The notes under the pieces were generated by a model. It did not search any database. It saw only the letters and a list, made by a program, of their open reading frames with translations, and was not told the DNA's origin. Both the position numbers and the translations under genes were made by a program. Source: Mortierella alpina (taxonomy: Eukaryota > Mortierellomycota > Mortierellomycetes > Mortierellales > Mortierellaceae). From it: a stretch of 64,000 nucleotides of DNA. The DNA is taken from positions 620,001-684,000 of the forward strand of contig JANATF010000012.1 of NCBI GenBank assembly GCA_029449245.1, given 5' to 3'. Below are positions 1 to 10,118 of this stretch, in pieces (the first letter of the stretch is position 1; the number at the start of each line of letters is the position of its first letter).

Positions 1-240
1 ACGACAGCGCACAGGATCTGAAGGATCTATAGGTATAGACATCCGAAGTTCACGTATATATACCGTTCTATATCCACATATACCGTCATCATATATAAAC
101 CAGTATACCATTGACTTCTTGTTGGGTAATGGCTGTATGGTATATCGTTGTTACAAACTTACAAACACAGGTTGGACGTTTTGTTCACTATGGAGATTGA
201 AATCTACGCAATAAACACATCCTCCACTCAACACCGTTCT
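1..240. other. AT-rich 3' flank, no gene seen
   Basis: This is the AT-rich stretch downstream of the dehydrogenase-like gene, with TATATA-type runs near 50-110. It probably holds that gene's 3' UTR and polyadenylation signals. I see no coding region in it. Confidence 0.5.
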
Positions 241-1594
241 CTAGAAGACCATGCCAGAGAGGCGAGCAGGTCGTTCAGAGTGATAGTGCGGCACGTTCGG
301 GTCAGCAGCACTCGGGTGCCTCATAGCCATCGCCTGTTTGCTCAAATCTGCAATCTTGAGCGCAAACTGGTTGGCATTGACCATGTACGACTCCATCGTC
401 CCAAGCGAATGCTGTGGGACCAAAACCACATTCTCCACCCCCAACCGACCCAGCTGGTCTCGCCAAGCCAAGCGTCTCTTCTGGATCGCTGAAGAAGCAC
501 GTCCATAGCGTCCAGTCTTGAAGCAGGCATAATCTTCAGTCGAATAGCCCTCATCCTTGATCTCCTCCTCCAGCATCTCCTCGTGTGTTTGACTCCCATC
601 GCCCAAGGACGACGACACATCGTCATCAAAATCACTCGAAGGCACAACGATAGCAACACCTCCGAGTTGAATGGGTGTTTCCTTGTCGGACGTTGGAGCC
701 ACAGCGTTTTCAAGCCAGCTCAAAAACTTTTTGGTGCGCTTTCCGTCGTCGTCCCCGACACTGGTATGGATCAAAATCTGGCCCTGAAGCGATCTTTTGA
801 CCTGGACCGAGGCCGGGTTCTCGAGCAGGTCTTGGTCATCGAGGACAACCAAGAAGTCTGACTGCTGAGCGACGGTGGTGAGGTCCTTGACGTTGGTGGT
901 GCGGCCATGGGTCATCATGTGGAGGCGAGGAGTGTGGGCAACAACGCGCATGCCGAGTGCCTGGGCGAGGATGCCTGTTTGATGGCCCGCCACCTGGTTG
1001 GATTCGACGCCGAGGAGGCCGAGGGTCTTATTGCGGACCTCATGGCAGTTGGTGTGGTCCTTGTTCCAGACACCAGCGTGGGCCTGGCGGTTGCGGGTCA
1101 GAAGCTGGCGAGAGAGGATGATGGTCAGGGAGAGGCAAAGCTCACTGACGGCGTAAGGCGAAGGTGTCGAGTTGAGCGCCAGGATGGGGATCTATAAGGA
1201 TGTAAGGAGGAGGAGATTGCAAAGGTAGATCGTTTACCGATTAGAACAAGCGTGAACAGCGCTGGGTGGTAGGGATAGAGAGGCAGGTATGTGGGGGGAG
1301 ACTTGCATGGCTGATGGTCAGTGCAGAGGCAACACCGGCCTCGAAGCAGGCAATGGCGTGCAGGCGGGAGGTGGGCCAGTAGGAGAGCAGGTAGGAGATG
1401 ATCTCTGCGGTCTTGCGGGTGCGGATGGCAATGAGGTTGCAGTAGGACATGCGCAGCTGGATCTCGGCATAGGATGCCTTGTGGGCGTCAAGGAACTCGA
1501 GCTGGATGCCGGCGGATGCAAGGATGTCCTTGCATGAGGCAGGCAGGTCATCGAGGATGAGCATCGTGGGGCGGAGGGTGTCGACAGATGGCAT
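241..1594 (-). CDS. D-3-phosphoglycerate dehydrogenase-like protein, degenerate active site
   Basis: Two exons (1594-1307 and 1191-241) encode about 412 aa of the D-isomer-specific 2-hydroxyacid dehydrogenase family. The start is the ATG at 1594 (MPSVDTLRP). Family signatures are IRTRKTAEII, LHAIACFEAG, ILALNSTPSPYAVSE and KTLGLLG. These match the substrate domain and the beginning of the Rossmann fold of SerA/Ser3-type enzymes, which make the first step of serine synthesis. The key motifs are lost: the GxGxxG loop is interrupted by an insertion (GVESNQVAGHQTG), the Arg of the NTSRG-like strand is Val (HTSVGDDD), and the C-terminal PHIGGST-like His block reads PQHSLGT. The intron is best explained by a GC donor (CAT|GCAAGT at 1306) joined to TAG|ATC at 1191, because no GT donor keeps frame. 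The family is clear. Activity is doubtful, so a regulatory or pseudoenzyme role is possible. Confidence 0.75.
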
Positions 1595-1791
1595 CGTGCG
1601 AGATGGATGGGAGATGGATGGGAGATGGATGCGAGGGAGAGAAACGAGAGAGGTGTGCAATGTGTCGAGGGGCAAAGGAGCGAGTGTGAAATGGGGAGGA
1701 GAGAACGAAAGAGATGCAGCAAACAAGCCAATAAAAAGTGATGGGGTCGGGTGTTGACAGCCTCGCAGATAGCCTCGCGTGCTTCGTTCTT

Positions 1792-1808
1792 CCCCCCCCC
1801 CCCCCCCC
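1792..1808. repeat. Poly-C run (17 C)
   Basis: Homopolymer run of 17 C in the divergent promoter region. Its length may be unreliable in sequencing. Confidence 0.9.
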
Positions 1809-2117
1809 ACAGTCCTGTGCTGCTGGTGCTAATTTCCCTGTGTGTGCACGATATGCTGTCTGTGCTTGTGCGTGTTGCGTGTGGTGAGAGGCGACGGAGG
1901 TCTGGACACAGGGACCAGGGCTCACCCGCCCATGCTGCGAGCTCGCAGGGTGTGTGCACGACCTCACACGATGCATTTGCACCCAGGGGTGGCTGTGTGC
2001 AGCCGGAGCCACCCACTGGATGATGTTCCTGGGAGAAAGAAAAAAAAAAAAAAAAAAGAAAACTTTGAGGCCCCGCCACTCGGTGTGTCTGTGGGACCAC
2101 TCGGTGCCCCTGCAGTG

Positions 2118-2175
2118 GGACAGAGACAGCAGACAGACAGCGGACAGACAGCGGACAGACAGGCAGCGGACACAC
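2118..2175. repeat. GACAGACAGCG tandem repeat
   Basis: Short tandem copies of an 11-mer close to GACAGACAGCG lie upstream of DUG3. This is a simple microsatellite with no known function. Confidence 0.8.
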
Positions 2176-2401
2176 AGCAGCCCCAAATGATGCCATAACG
2201 CCTATTCCAAGGCAAGCCGCTGTCACCCACAGCACGCCATAAATAGGGACCGCACTTGTCACACTCGTCTCCTCACACCCACCATCGCACTTCTCGTCTC
2301 CATCCTCTAGCTCCCACCTCCTCTTCTCTCCTTCCCCGAAGGACACTCGCACTCCCTCCAAGCTGGACTACATCAACGCCCGACGGTTCAATACCCCGCC
2401 C

Positions 2402-4285
2402 ATGTGCCGCATGCTTCTCTACAAGGGCAACCAGCCCATCCAACTGGCCCATGTATATACCACATTCTCGCATCTCCATTCATTCTCTCTGTTTTTGTTC
2501 TTGTGGTATGACTCCATGGCTAACCACTTGCATTCCCGATCTTGGAATCCAACTTTGTAGCTGTTGACCAAGCCAGCTCACTCAATCATCAACCAATCCT
2601 TCGACTCAAGGTTGCGTCTCGACACGCGGAGACCCATCAATGGTACACTTGACAATAAAAAAAAACGAATTCTGCCTGCAACACAGACTCTCTGATCCAT
2701 TGACTAAACGCTCACCGCTCTCTCTCTCTCTCTCTCTCTTCCTTCAACAAATGCTGCATAACGGCTACTAGGCGACGGATTTGGAGTCGGTAAGGGAACC
2801 AGGACAAAAAAAAATAATCCTTCGTGACACAACGTCAAAAGCGACAGAACTCCACAAAACGTCTTTCTTGCGAAAAGAGTTTAGTTGTGGGTCATTCGAT
2901 AAGCCCGCCCTTTCACTGTGGCTCCTGACAGACTCCTGACGCTTCTGTGCAGGGAGGGGGGTTTGGGGTTTGGGGGGATCGTGATGACAGACCACAAAGA
3001 ATACAGAGAATACCATTTTTAATGACTTCCCCCTTTTTTTTCCTTCAACAATAGGATGGTATGAATCACAGCCGGATCCAGAACTGGGCGTTGCTCCTTG
3101 CATCTTCACCTCTGTCACACCAGCATGGAACAACATGAACCTGATCCGACTCGCCGAAAAGATCAAGAGTCCTCTCGTGTTTGCTCATGTCCGTGCCTCA
3201 ACAGCAGGGTCGGTCTCTGAAAGCAATTGTAAGTGCCATACTTTGCAAGATACGCGACCGCTTCCTTCATCAACAGATCGAAAACTAAAGCGACCTTTGT
3301 CTTCTTTTCGTTTGCTGTTGACCCCTTTCTCTAGGCCATCCATGGCAGTTTGGACGACTGATGTTCATGCACAACGGAAACGTGGCTGATTTCCATCTTG
3401 TAAGTTGGGCTACCATCATCCCTCCTCCTCTTCCCTTCCTCCATATCCCATCCACATGGACATAGTATCACTGGGGAAGTCGTTCTTTTCCCCTGCTCAC
3501 TATCGCTAACCCTCTACTGAATATCTGCCCACAAACAGATCAAACGCAAGGTACAAGAATCACTCTCGGACGAAATCTTTCTGACCGTCAACGGCAACAC
3601 GGATTCCGAATGGGCCTTTGCAGTCTTTCTCAGTCAGCTCAAAACCCCTCATCAAGCCGAACCATTCTGCCACAGCGTCCTCAAGGAAGCCATGCTCAAA
3701 ACCATCGCCAAACTCAACGCCTGGGGTCAAGAGGCCGGGATCACGGAGGCCTCCATGATGAACTTTGCCGTCACAGATGGGGTCAGTGTCGTCTGCTCTC
3801 GCTACATCAGCTCAAAGACCTTGGAAGCCGCCAGTCTTTACTTCTCGTCCGGAACTCGATTCGAGAGTTACAAACCAGGACATTACAGGATGATCAAAGC
3901 CGACAAACGTGAGGATATTGTCGTCATTGCCTCAGAACCGCTCACGTTTGAAAAGGCCGATTGGCTCACGATCCCCACCAACACCCTCGTCGTCATCACC
4001 TCCAAATTGAACGTGCTCATGTACCCGATCGTGGACGAGTTCCATAACCCTTCACCCGTCGGTCGCGCACAGGAACAATCGACCGTGGCCGTGGTCAAGG
4101 GAGAAGGAAGAGGCGATGGTGCTCGGGACCCACAGCATCGGGAAGTGGTCTTTGTGGAGGATCATCGGACCTTGCCAAATGTGGCCGCCAGTCAAACTTC
4201 TACACCCGTTCTCAATTCACACCCTGCACGGTTCGATTCTGCTGCAGGTGCAGCTCCAGATGCTGCATCCGTCATGGTAGCATGA
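2402..4285 (+). CDS. DUG3: Class II glutamine amidotransferase, Dug3-type
   Basis: Six exons (2402-2452, 2561-2642, 2772-2789, 3055-3228, 3335-3399, 3539-4285) encode 378 aa, close to the usual Dug3 length. The ATG at 2402 is fixed by the next codon: Cys2 (MCRMLLYKG) is the N-terminal nucleophile of class II amidotransferases once Met is removed. Other signatures are INGDGFGVGWY, PLVFAHVRASTAG, NCHPW, FMHNGNVADF and NGNTDSEWAF, in the expected order. In yeast, Dug3 with Dug2 forms a cytosolic complex that cleaves the gamma-glutamyl bond of glutathione. Exon 3 is an 18-nt microexon coding only part of the GDGFGVG loop. The gene is divergent from the PGDH-like gene and convergent with the methyltransferase 68 bp downstream. 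Identification is very secure. Confidence 0.95.
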
Positions 4286-4353
4286 GATCGTCAAACAGCT
4301 TAACGGTGCTCAGTTTGTGTATATTAGAAAAAAAAACATTAAAAAATAACTGA

Positions 4354-5799
4354 TCATTTTTCTTGAAGATGCTCCTTTCGAACATACTCCCGCCAATGGT
4401 ACAAGAACTTTGTCTCGCCATCCTCTCGACCCCACTCCTTGGCGGCTCGACAATCCACCAGACCCATTCGATCCATCCAGAAATCAAAGTCGGCAATGAC
4501 ATCTGCATGTGTCTTGCGAATAGGAAACATAATATGGAAGGCCGGTCTCCGTCTCTCCAGCGCAAGACTGCGGTCCTGTGAGATCAGCTCCCGCTTCAGA
4601 TACTCGTCCACAACATGCGCCACGAGCTCCGCATGTCCATGGTCATAGACTACCTCGGCTCCCACAATCAGATCCATCCGCGCTTCCTCGACTCTCTCCT
4701 CCTGACCAGATTCTGACACCGGTACAGGCGGTAATGAAGATGACAGTGATGCAGGGGTCACTTCTGACAAGGCTGGGATCAAAGAAGCTGTGGATGGCGT
4801 TTGGATAGGTCCAGCAATGTTGTCGTATTCGGTCGACTTTTGTTTCAACTGGCCACCAGCGCTTTCGAGTGGTGCCTGTTGCTGCCATGCGTTCCATCGT
4901 AGCTTGCGTGTCTTCAGTATATCACGCCAGTCCAGCAATTGGATGTCGCATTTGGTCTCAAGGTGATTCAAGGCGCTGTTGTGATGCAAGGTAGAGATCA
5001 CATTCGGGTGATAATCGGACAAGACAACCTTAGGGCCTAGAGGGTTCGAGAACAAGGCCGCTGTGAAGCCAACAAGCCCCGTGCCACTCCCGAGCTCCAG
5101 GATCTTGGGGAGAGGTAAGGAGGAAGTCGAGGGAGAAGGTGACGAGGAAAGGGATGTCCAGGGCTCGAGCTGAGGTATATCGCCCTGGGCAATGTGTCTA
5201 TGTAATTTCAGCAACATATTACAATGGTTAGTATGATGTCGTAACATGCAACATATCTTCATAGATCTCTTTACACCGCATAGAGAAAATACTCACTTTG
5301 ATAACAGGTACGCAGATCCAAAGGTCTTGAATCCGACATCGCCGCCCGTGAAGCTGGGGTCATGGATCTGAAGTGACTGGGGTGGCGTCGTTTTGAAAGT
5401 CCATGTCCTGGTCATGGCACCCGAAGCGGCTCTTCCACAGAAATGAGCGAGACAGGAGGAGACTCGTTCTGTGAGCTGTTCATGCTGAAGTCTATACTCT
5501 AGCTCCGGCGCCGTTTCCCTGTCTCTGCCTTCTACTGATTCTTCTTCCTCGGCCTCCTCTGGAGGAGCCAGCTCCTCCAGTTTGACCAGCAGGTTGAGGA
5601 GCCATTGCATATCTTGATTCTCTTCGTCGCCAGAATCTCCCGCAGGGTGATACTCTTGCTCGATATCGTTTCCGTCCTCGTCCAAGCCCTGATCGATCCT
5701 GTCCTGAGAGTATTTATAGGCGATCCTGTCCTCGAGAGTCTTGAGCCTGAGCAGAGATCCTGCTGGAAGGATCGAGGGTATCGAGTCGGTGACGGTCAT
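4354..5799 (-). CDS. EFM2: Efm2-like (METTL21 family) protein-lysine methyltransferase
   Basis: Two exons (5799-5297, 5197-4354) encode 448 aa. The family signature runs in order. MTRTWTF and then GFKTFGSAYLLSK precede the fold at about residue 155-168. SAM-binding motif I is ILELGSGTGLVG (about 200-211), a post-I acidic residue lies in VVLSDYHPN, and the GAEVVYD motif at about 347-353 is the [DE]xxY substrate motif of this family. Yeast Efm2 methylates a lysine of elongation factor 2. Assignment to Efm2 rather than another METTL21-type enzyme rests on the TRTWTF...GFKTFGS arrangement. An acidic linker (about residues 40-95) and a Ser/Pro-rich insert before GAEVVYD are low-complexity. Splice sites are AA|GTGAGT and ACATAG|A, with CTAAC upstream of the acceptor. 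Confidence 0.85.
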
Positions 5800-6453
5800 G
5801 ATGAATGGGGAGCGAAAGAGTAGTCCTTGTTTGAAGGCAGGAGGAGTGCACAAGGGGAGATGGCTGCTTATGAACCAGCGAGAGGACAGACGGCGGTGCT
5901 TGCTTTGCTTGCCTTTCTGCCAGGAGACGAAGGGAGACGATGGGAGACGGATAGAGATCGGGTGGCCAGTCGATGCAGAGGGGACAAGGTTATGGAGGCA
6001 GGTAGAAAAGAAGGAAACGAGAAGAAAATATTTGCCTTCGTTCGCTTTCGGTCTTTCAGGACCGTTGGCCTCCATCTGATTGGTTGTTTATGTGGCTTTG
6101 CCGATCCTCTGTCGACCTTGCCCTGCGTTGATCGGTTCAGGTTGTTCAGGTTGTTATAGTTTTTATTGCGTTGAGCTCGCTTGTTCGTTCATGGTTGTGT
6201 GAAAGAGGAACAGAAAAGAAAAAAAAGAGGAAGGGAATTGGTATTCGTGGTCAGCAAGCTCAAGAGAATAGAAAGAGGGGAAAAAATATGAAAGAGGATA
6301 AACGAAACTTGGAACGGTCCAGGTCCATGGGTATGCGAGAGACGACAACTATTCCCTTACGAATGCCTTTACAGCGCGGCTGTCATCTCTCCCTACATGC
6401 TTCCTCTCCAAAGAAACGTCCTTCCCTCCCAGTCCAGCATCAAGGCTCACCAC
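5800..6453. promoter_or_regulatory. EFM2 promoter and SPE2 3' flank
   Basis: This 650-bp spacer separates two same-strand (-) genes. It should contain the EFM2 promoter and the SPE2 3' UTR. A purine-rich tract lies near 6205-6310. I see no gene. Confidence 0.4.
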
Positions 6454-8163
6454 TTAAGCCTTGGCGACAAAGTGTCCAAACACCAGGTCGCAGCCATCAA
6501 ATTCGTACAGAATGCGGTCCGTACGGTTGAACCCACCGACACGGCCCATGGCCTTGATCATGCGACGCTGACGGCGCTCCATCTGGCGGTCCGTCTCCAT
6601 CTGTCCGTCCTCAGTCAGATGGGAAGAGAACAGTGTCACACTCATGGTTCCAGGCTGGAAGATCTCGACCACCCTCGAGATCAAATCCGTAAGAGTCTCG
6701 GGCCCGGTGTACGACGCCTGAGTAACCAGCTTCTTGCTCTCCTCCGTCCCATCGCCGTCCTCGCTGCCAGAGAACGCGGCGGGAGTGCTGCTGCCAGAAG
6801 CCGAGCGCCCGTCCTTGGATCCCTTTCCACGGCGTAGGCCAACAGGGATGTTGGTCTCAAAAGATGCGTAGGAGCACACGGGCTCGGGAGTCACATGAAT
6901 CGTGTAGTAGTTGCCCTCCTGAAGAGCATTGGCCGAGTATCCACAAGGTGTGAACAAGAACGAATCCAAATGAGCCTGAGGGAAAAGTCCTGCCAAGCCT
7001 GTCTCCTGATCCACGCGCACACCACCCACAGTTCCAGGAACATCATCGGGTTTCTGGTAGAATCGCTTCATCGCCTCAGGGTTGAGGTTGGTCATCAAAA
7101 TCTCCACGGTCTGGTCGTGCGAAGGGTAAAGGTAACTGGCACTGCTGGCAGACGACGCAAGCGAAATCGACGAAGACGACGAAGAAACAGAAGACGCCGA
7201 GGACGAAGACGATCCAGGTGAGGCCAAGGGCGAGTCCTGTCCTGCTGCAGCCAATGCCTCTCCAGTGACAATGCTCAAGGATCGGGGCGCTGCCTTATCG
7301 TCATGGCCGCCAACGGCAACCACATCCTCACTGTCGGAGCTGACGCTGCAGCGGCGAGAGGTGATATGGGATAAGCAGTCGTCCTGAGGAGCGGTCAAGT
7401 ACAGACACCAATGATCACCATTGACCTTGCCAACAGTGTAGGCTGCGCCATGTTCAAAGTGGCGATCCAAAAACGCGACCTCGTCCTTCCAATCGCGATG
7501 TACGTGCAATTGGCGCTCGGGGAACATAAAGGTCTTGCGAGAATAAAACACGCGCCAGACCTTCTCGAGGCCACAGTACTTCTGGGCAATCTCCAAAATC
7601 TTGGGCAGTGCCATCAAAAGAGTGGTAGTGCCGCAAGTCTTGAGAATCAGCTTGTGGGGGTAGACGAAGAACGACGACTCGCTCAAAAGGAAGGCGTCCA
7701 TGCAGTCATTCTGGATCGAGTTCAGAACCTGGCACTTGACAATGGCCAGCATCTCGTCCCAGATTGGCTTGGGGACAATTCGAAGGCCGTAGCGGTTGGA
7801 TCCTTCGAGAGAGTCCTCCGAATCCGATCCATTGGCGGGCTGAAGCTCGGCGGGGACGGTGCGGATGCCTTGCAAAAGATAAGGAGCGGGTCCGAACCAG
7901 ATCTCCAAGAGTTTCTCGGGGCCCTCAAACGATCCAGCCTCCTGGTTGTCGTTCGTAGTATCCAAGAAGGCGTCGTTCTGGAATCCGGCATCGTTGTCAT
8001 GCAGCTGAGCATGAGCAGCGGGGGCGGCAGTGCCTACGGAAGCATCGTTGTCGATGGTGTCGGTGTTGTTTTTGTTATTGTTAAGGTGTTGAAGAGCAGC
8101 AGACTTGAGCTCACCGGTGACGGCGGCTTGGGCCGAAGAGGAGACAGGAACAGGAACAGTCAT
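6454..8163 (-). CDS. SPE2: S-adenosylmethionine decarboxylase proenzyme
   Basis: This is a single-exon gene of 569 aa. AdoMetDC makes decarboxylated SAM, the aminopropyl donor for spermidine, and uses a pyruvoyl group formed by self-cleavage. The conserved EGPEKLLEIWF (80-90), LLSESSFFVYPHK (159-171, cleavage expected between Glu162 and Ser163) and LILKTCGTTTLLMALP are all present. So are GYSANAL and IHVTPEPVCSYASFETN (the proton-donor Ser/His region) near the C terminus. The protein is much longer than the usual 330-400 aa. An N-terminal extension of about 75 Ala/Asn/Asp-rich residues precedes the catalytic core, and a Ser-rich insert of about 40 residues sits in the second half. The start is the only ATG ahead of the core; it begins MTVPVPVSSS. 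Confidence 0.95.
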   Translation of the reverse strand: MTVPVPVSSSAQAAVTGELKSAALQHLNNNKNNTDTIDNDASVGTAAPAAHAQLHDNDAGFQNDAFLDTTNDNQEAGSFEGPEKLLEIWFGPAPYLLQGIRTVPAELQPANGSDSEDSLEGSNRYGLRIVPKPIWDEMLAIVKCQVLNSIQNDCMDAFLLSESSFFVYPHKLILKTCGTTTLLMALPKILEIAQKYCGLEKVWRVFYSRKTFMFPERQLHVHRDWKDEVAFLDRHFEHGAAYTVGKVNGDHWCLYLTAPQDDCLSHITSRRCSVSSDSEDVVAVGGHDDKAAPRSLSIVTGEALAAAGQDSPLASPGSSSSSASSVSSSSSSISLASSASSASYLYPSHDQTVEILMTNLNPEAMKRFYQKPDDVPGTVGGVRVDQETGLAGLFPQAHLDSFLFTPCGYSANALQEGNYYTIHVTPEPVCSYASFETNIPVGLRRGKGSKDGRSASGSSTPAAFSGSEDGDGTEESKKLVTQASYTGPETLTDLISRVVEIFQPGTMSVTLFSSHLTEDGQMETDRQMERRQRRMIKAMGRVGGFNRTDRILYEFDGCDLVFGHFVAKA

Positions 8164-8558
8164 TCACGTGGGGGTCTTTTGGGGGTGATAAAACGGATTA
8201 GGGTGGCTTTCTCAAAGGATGCACGAACACGGGCTGAGGAGGTTGCGTTTCTGACGAAATGATGGGCAGGCTGCTTTGGAATGTGAAGTCCTATTGCACG
8301 CGACAACGGATAGAAGGACGAGCGTTGTTAGAATCGTACTCATGTCCGCATGCAGGCAATCTTTACACAGGACCACACGAGTGCCGCTTGTGCGCACCCT
8401 CAAAACACGATCATGGCATGCGTGCGGGAAGAAAGTGCTTGTGCGAGCCAATTATCTTATCCATCTCAAGGCGGATCAAAAGTAGCGGGGGTAGGGGAGG
8501 AGGAGGAAAGAATAGACAGACAGGGGGGACGAGTGAACTCTATGCGTGTGTGCGCACC

Positions 8559-8593
8559 AAGAAAAGATCAAGAAAAGATCAAGAAAAGATCTA
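8559..8593. repeat. 11-bp AAGATCAAGAA tandem repeat
   Basis: Three consecutive copies of an AAGATCAAGAA-like unit, in the spacer upstream of SPE2. Confidence 0.85.
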
Positions 8594-9258
8594 TTGATGT
8601 CATCCCGTTGCCCAAACTCAGCAGCATCAAACGATGTCCGCAACAGATCAACTTCTCGCTCTCGTTCCTTGGTGAGTCAAATGGTGTGGAGGGAAGGACG
8701 TGCATGAAAAAAAGGAGAGATAGGGGTGCGATTCGAGACCGACATCAATCCAGCGCGCTTTTCTTACCTTTATATCCGACTTGACAGGCCAAAAGCTGTG
8801 TTGGAAGGGTGGGAGAGGGTGGGAGGACGGGTGGGGGGGTTTTTTTGGTAGTTTTGGCTTGAGCAAAAAAAAAGTGGCAAGTTTTTTCTTTTGTTAACGA
8901 AAGGGAGTCAAAGGTGTATGGGGGAGTAGCGATGCTATCGGCAGCAGGGGATGGGAACGAAGGGCAAGCAAGGAGTGAACTGGACGGTGGCGCAAGAGTT
9001 GAGGTCGGGACCTGGACGCATAGCAAGGGGGGCGAGCTGTCTTATCAAAAACGGGATTTTGATGGGAATCTGAAGCTTGTTGAAAAAAGAAAAAAAAATC
9101 TAGAAAGCCTGTTGCCAGGGAAGCATGGAGACGTCAGCGTGTCAGTGTGGGATTCACTCTCTGCAATCCAGTCTCGATCAGATCGGCTTGATCCGGACAT
9201 GGCTGGCAGCATAGTCAGTCGGCTGGAAGGAGGACTTACGAATGAGATTGCTTTTCAG

Positions 9259-9282
9259 TTTTTTTTTTTTTTTTTTTTTTTT
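9259..9282. repeat. Poly-T run (24 T)
   Basis: Homopolymer tract of 24 T in the spacer. It could be an old retroelement tail or simple slippage. No element body is evident next to it. Confidence 0.9.
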
Positions 9283-9587
9283 AAGTGGTGGGTGTAGAAT
9301 AGAAAGAGCGGGCTGGAGGGTGCTTGATGCTCTCCGAAGGCTGAGGCAAGGATCTGTGAACGAAGGAGCTGAGGGTGGGGGTGAACGGTAGGTTGGAGTT
9401 GAGGAATGGAAGAAAGAAGAACGGAAACCAAAAAAAAAAATCTTTTTAAGGCTGCTGTTTACTTTTGGGTCCGAACCTCTTTTTCCCCCTACCCAAGTCA
9501 AATTCATTGGCTCTCCTACTTTTTCACCGCCACACACGACCAGACCAGATCTGAGATCCTCGTAGCCTCTCTGCTATCAAGCACTAC

Positions 9588-9900
9588 GTGGCCGAGACCA
9601 TCCTGGCCCACAGAAGGACAATGTCTCGCGGTAGTATAGACCAACGCCGACTGAGAAAGCGTGAAGCCGCACCGCTCATTCGATATCGCTGGACATCAAC
9701 CCTTTATGTTCGCGTCGAGAGAAAAAAAAGAATTGGCCTAGCTACCATTGATATTCCTTATGAATTGATCGGCCCGTGGTCATCGAAGCGATGCAGCATG
9801 GATATCGTGCTCTCGTAAAGACTGAAGACTATCCCACCCGACATCTTGTCAATCGAGATCGCGTGCAAAAATGGAAACGGCAAAACCAGCGGGACGATTA
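9588..9900 (+). mobile_element. Decayed Ty3/gypsy-like integrase C-terminal fragment
   Basis: Two overlapping frames read like the GPY/F module at the end of a Ty3/gypsy integrase. One frame gives ATIDIPYELIGP (to about 9776). After a one-base shift the next gives VVIEAMQHGYRALVKTED, then PTRHLVNRDRVQKWKRQN and a stop at 9898-9900. GP followed by a hydrophobic strand, a turn, YRA and then VNRDRVQ is the usual order in that module. No LTRs, reverse transcriptase or protease were seen, so it is at most a frameshifted fragment. It lies just 3' of the mitochondrial carrier gene, on the other strand. The call is by eye from a short motif. Confidence 0.4.
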
Positions 9901-10118
9901 GTCTGGGCAACGAAAACTGTCTTCCCGCGAGCAAAAAGCCAAGTGAACAACAGTGGCAAGGCACAACTGATTTGGGTTTGTGTCACGGTAACAAGGTCGA
10001 ACCCAAAAGAACAGTAAAAAAAAATCGAACAGGGTCATCTCATATTGTAAACCCTTATCCCACTCACACCATTTTACGTGATGGTATGAGCACACACTTC
10101 CACGCCGTAGTTCCTTAC

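Larger units (their letters stand above)
1595..2401. promoter_or_regulatory. Divergent promoter region between PGDH-like gene and DUG3
   Basis: About 0.8 kb separates two divergently oriented starts. It holds a 12-bp GAGATGGATGGG-type repeat (about 1600-1635), a run of 17 C (1792-1808), a run of 17 A (2041-2057) and a GACAGACAGCG-type tandem repeat (about 2121-2172). TATA-like CATAAATAG lies near 2238. No coding region is supported here. Confidence 0.5.
8164..9587. other. Gene-poor spacer upstream of SPE2
   Basis: SPE2 promoter region and beyond. It holds an 11-mer AAGATCAAGAA-type repeat (about 8559-8593), a run of 24 T (9259-9282) and G-rich tracts. A plausible plus-strand first exon (ATG at 8634, MSATDQLLALVP, followed by GTGAGT) has no convincing continuation. 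No gene is supported. Confidence 0.4.

Noticed and set aside
1318-2361. Long open frames across the DUG3/PGDH-like promoter
   Set aside because: Composition is low-complexity (Cys/Ser/Phe runs over homopolymers), with no domain; open by base bias.
8212-8451. 79-codon upstream frame ahead of SPE2 as a regulatory uORF
   Set aside because: It is long, ends about 50 bp before the start, and has none of the short conserved peptide features of SAM decarboxylase uORFs; probably chance.
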